From NCBI GenBank assembly GCA_039030125.1, contig JBCCEV010000050.1:1-24824 (forward strand): a stretch of DNA of 24,824 nucleotides. Direction: 5' to 3'. Both the position numbers and the translations under genes were made by a program. Numbering within the stretch: the stretch's first letter is position 1; every line of letters starts with the position of its first letter. Shown here piece by piece: positions 23,852 through 24,824 of the stretch. The DNA comes from JBCCEV01 sp039030125 (lineage in GTDB: Bacteria > Pseudomonadota > Gammaproteobacteria > Ga0077536). The notes beneath the pieces were generated by a model. It saw only the letters and a list, made by a program, of their open reading frames with translations, searched no databases and had not been told where the DNA came from.

Positions 23852-24310
23852 ATGGACTTTGCAGAGCTTGAGGCGCGCATCACACGCATCGAAGACGTCG
23901 AAGCGATCAAGAAGCTCAAGGCGCGTTATTGCGAGATCTGCGATGACATGCACAACCCCGATCGCATTAATTCTTTGTTCGCCGAAGATGGTATTTGGGA
24001 AAGCCCCGAGTTTGGTAAAGCAGAAGGCCATGCCGCGATCCGTGAATTATTTGCCGGCTTCAAAGCCATGTTCAGTTTTTCGCAACACAACATCTCTAAT
24101 CCGATCATTGACGTTGATGGTGATCGCGCAACCGCCATTTGGTATATCGCCGGTCCCTGGACAAAAACCGAAGATGGCAAAGCGATTTGGATGCAGGCGC
24201 GTTACGACGACGATTACGTCAAAACAAACGGCGAATGGCAATATCAACACCTGCGCGTGAAGGTGCGCATGGTCGCCGATCGTCAGACCGTATCTGAGCT
24301 GAGCGGTTAA
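23852..24310 (+). CDS. SnoaL-like (NTF2-fold) protein
   Basis: This 152-residue protein belongs to the SnoaL-like NTF2 fold. An N-terminal helical segment (IEDVEAIKKLKARYCEICDD) precedes LFAEDGIWESP and the helix GHAAIRELFAGF. Strands then run through HNISNPIIDVDGDRATAIWY and end in WQYQHLRVKV. The pattern resembles SnoaL_4 family members, many of which sit next to aromatic, terpenoid or polyketide degradation and synthesis genes. Here it lies 20 bp after the haloalkane dehalogenase and 6 bp before panB. It is either a small isomerase/dehydratase or a binding protein. A second, unrelated-looking SnoaL-type gene is at 7362. I cannot assign a reaction. Confidence 0.75.
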   Translation: MDFAELEARITRIEDVEAIKKLKARYCEICDDMHNPDRINSLFAEDGIWESPEFGKAEGHAAIRELFAGFKAMFSFSQHNISNPIIDVDGDRATAIWYIAGPWTKTEDGKAIWMQARYDDDYVKTNGEWQYQHLRVKVRMVADRQTVSELSG

Positions 24311-24316
24311 TTCTTA

Positions 24317-24824
24317 ATGAGCGCCCAGAACGAAGGCCCGGTCGGGAAAGTCACCACCCGCACCACCCGCCAGATGAAAGAGGCCGGCGCGCCGCTGGCA
24401 TGTTTGACCGCCTACGATGCCGCCTTCGCAGCGGTCCTTAACCGCGCCGGCGTTGATGTGATTTTGGTTGGCGATTCCCTGGGTATGGTGGTTCAAGGCC
24501 ATCACACCACCACGCCCGTTTCGATGGACGAAATGATCTATCACACCCAACTGGTCGTGCGCGGTAATGATCGCGCCATGGTCATGGCGGATATGCCGTT
24601 CATGAGTTACGCGACAGCCGATGCCTGCTTAAGCAACGCCGCGCGGCTAATGAAAGAGGGCGGTGCGGAGATCGTCAAGCTTGAATGGGGTGAGCTTGAA
24701 ATCGATATGGTGGCGCGCCTCACAGAATGCGGGATCCCGGTGTGCGCGCATTTGGGCCTAACGCCGCAAGCGATCCATAAGTACGGCGGTTACCGCGTGC
24801 AGGGGCGTGAAGAAGAAAACGCCA
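24317..24824 (+). CDS. panB: 3-methyl-2-oxobutanoate hydroxymethyltransferase, N-terminal part (cut by window edge)
   Basis: This is the first 169 residues of PanB (ketopantoate hydroxymethyltransferase), which makes ketopantoate for pantothenate and CoA. The reading frame is open to the right edge. Visible signatures are ACLTAYDAAF, VGDSLGMVVQGH with the metal-binding D53, ADMPFMSY with D92, VKLE with K121 and E123, and CAHLGLTPQAI followed by GGYRVQGR. After E123 the usual GG is replaced by WG (W124), which is unusual. The ATG at 24317 is 6 bp after the SnoaL-like stop, so panB appears to be the ninth gene of the operon. It could be the normal housekeeping gene or a specialised copy. The full length is not visible. 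Confidence 0.9.
   Translation, partial: MSAQNEGPVGKVTTRTTRQMKEAGAPLACLTAYDAAFAAVLNRAGVDVILVGDSLGMVVQGHHTTTPVSMDEMIYHTQLVVRGNDRAMVMADMPFMSYATADACLSNAARLMKEGGAEIVKLEWGELEIDMVARLTECGIPVCAHLGLTPQAIHKYGGYRVQGREEENA

Overview
The window is a 24.8 kb stretch of a bacterial chromosome, densely coded at moderate-to-high GC, most likely from an uncultured proteobacterium (I lean gammaproteobacterium). The evidence is a Gram-negative outer-membrane beta-barrel protein, a RegB/RegA (PrrBA/RoxSR-type) redox two-component pair, PEP-CTERM-type sorting signals, and many acyl-CoA enzymes. No rRNA, tRNA, CRISPR array, transposase or phage gene was seen. Both edges cut genes: an LLM-class oxidoreductase at the left and panB at the right.

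Left part (1-9.7 kb), mixed functions. A truncated luciferase-like oxidoreductase is followed by a metallo-beta-lactamase-fold hydrolase. After a strong hairpin come an MBOAT O-acyltransferase and an overlapping SGNH-like partner, which look like an extracellular polysaccharide acylation pair. A beta-barrel outer-membrane protein lies convergent to them and divergent from a RegB-like sensor kinase that overlaps its RegA-like regulator by 4 bases. A small SnoaL-like protein follows. Then two divergently transcribed exported proteins with PEP-CTERM-like tails flank a roughly 0.4-0.5 kb non-coding region full of short inverted repeats.

Right part (9.96-24.8 kb), CoA metabolism in two divergent operons sharing a 117-bp promoter region at about 15.2-15.3 kb. 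The minus-strand operon runs, in transcription order, E1-alpha, E1-beta, enoyl-CoA hydratase, lipoyl E2, acyl-CoA dehydrogenase. It is a 2-oxoacid (acetoin-type) dehydrogenase set interleaved with beta-oxidation enzymes and has no E3 here. The plus-strand operon runs CaiB/BaiF CoA-transferase, HMG-CoA-synthase-like/DUF35 fusion, SCP2-type thiolase, LCAD-like acyl-CoA dehydrogenase, MatB-like malonyl-CoA synthetase, CitE-like CoA-ester lyase, haloalkane dehalogenase, SnoaL-like protein and PanB.

Together the two operons could supply activation, dehydrogenation, hydration, thiolysis and retro-aldol cleavage for an unidentified, possibly branched or dicarboxylic (or halogenated) substrate. That is inference from gene content. 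The most unusual protein is the HMG-CoA-synthase-like/DUF35 fusion: by my eye alignment it lacks the family's catalytic Cys and Glu, although it sits beside a thiolase that keeps its nucleophilic Cys.
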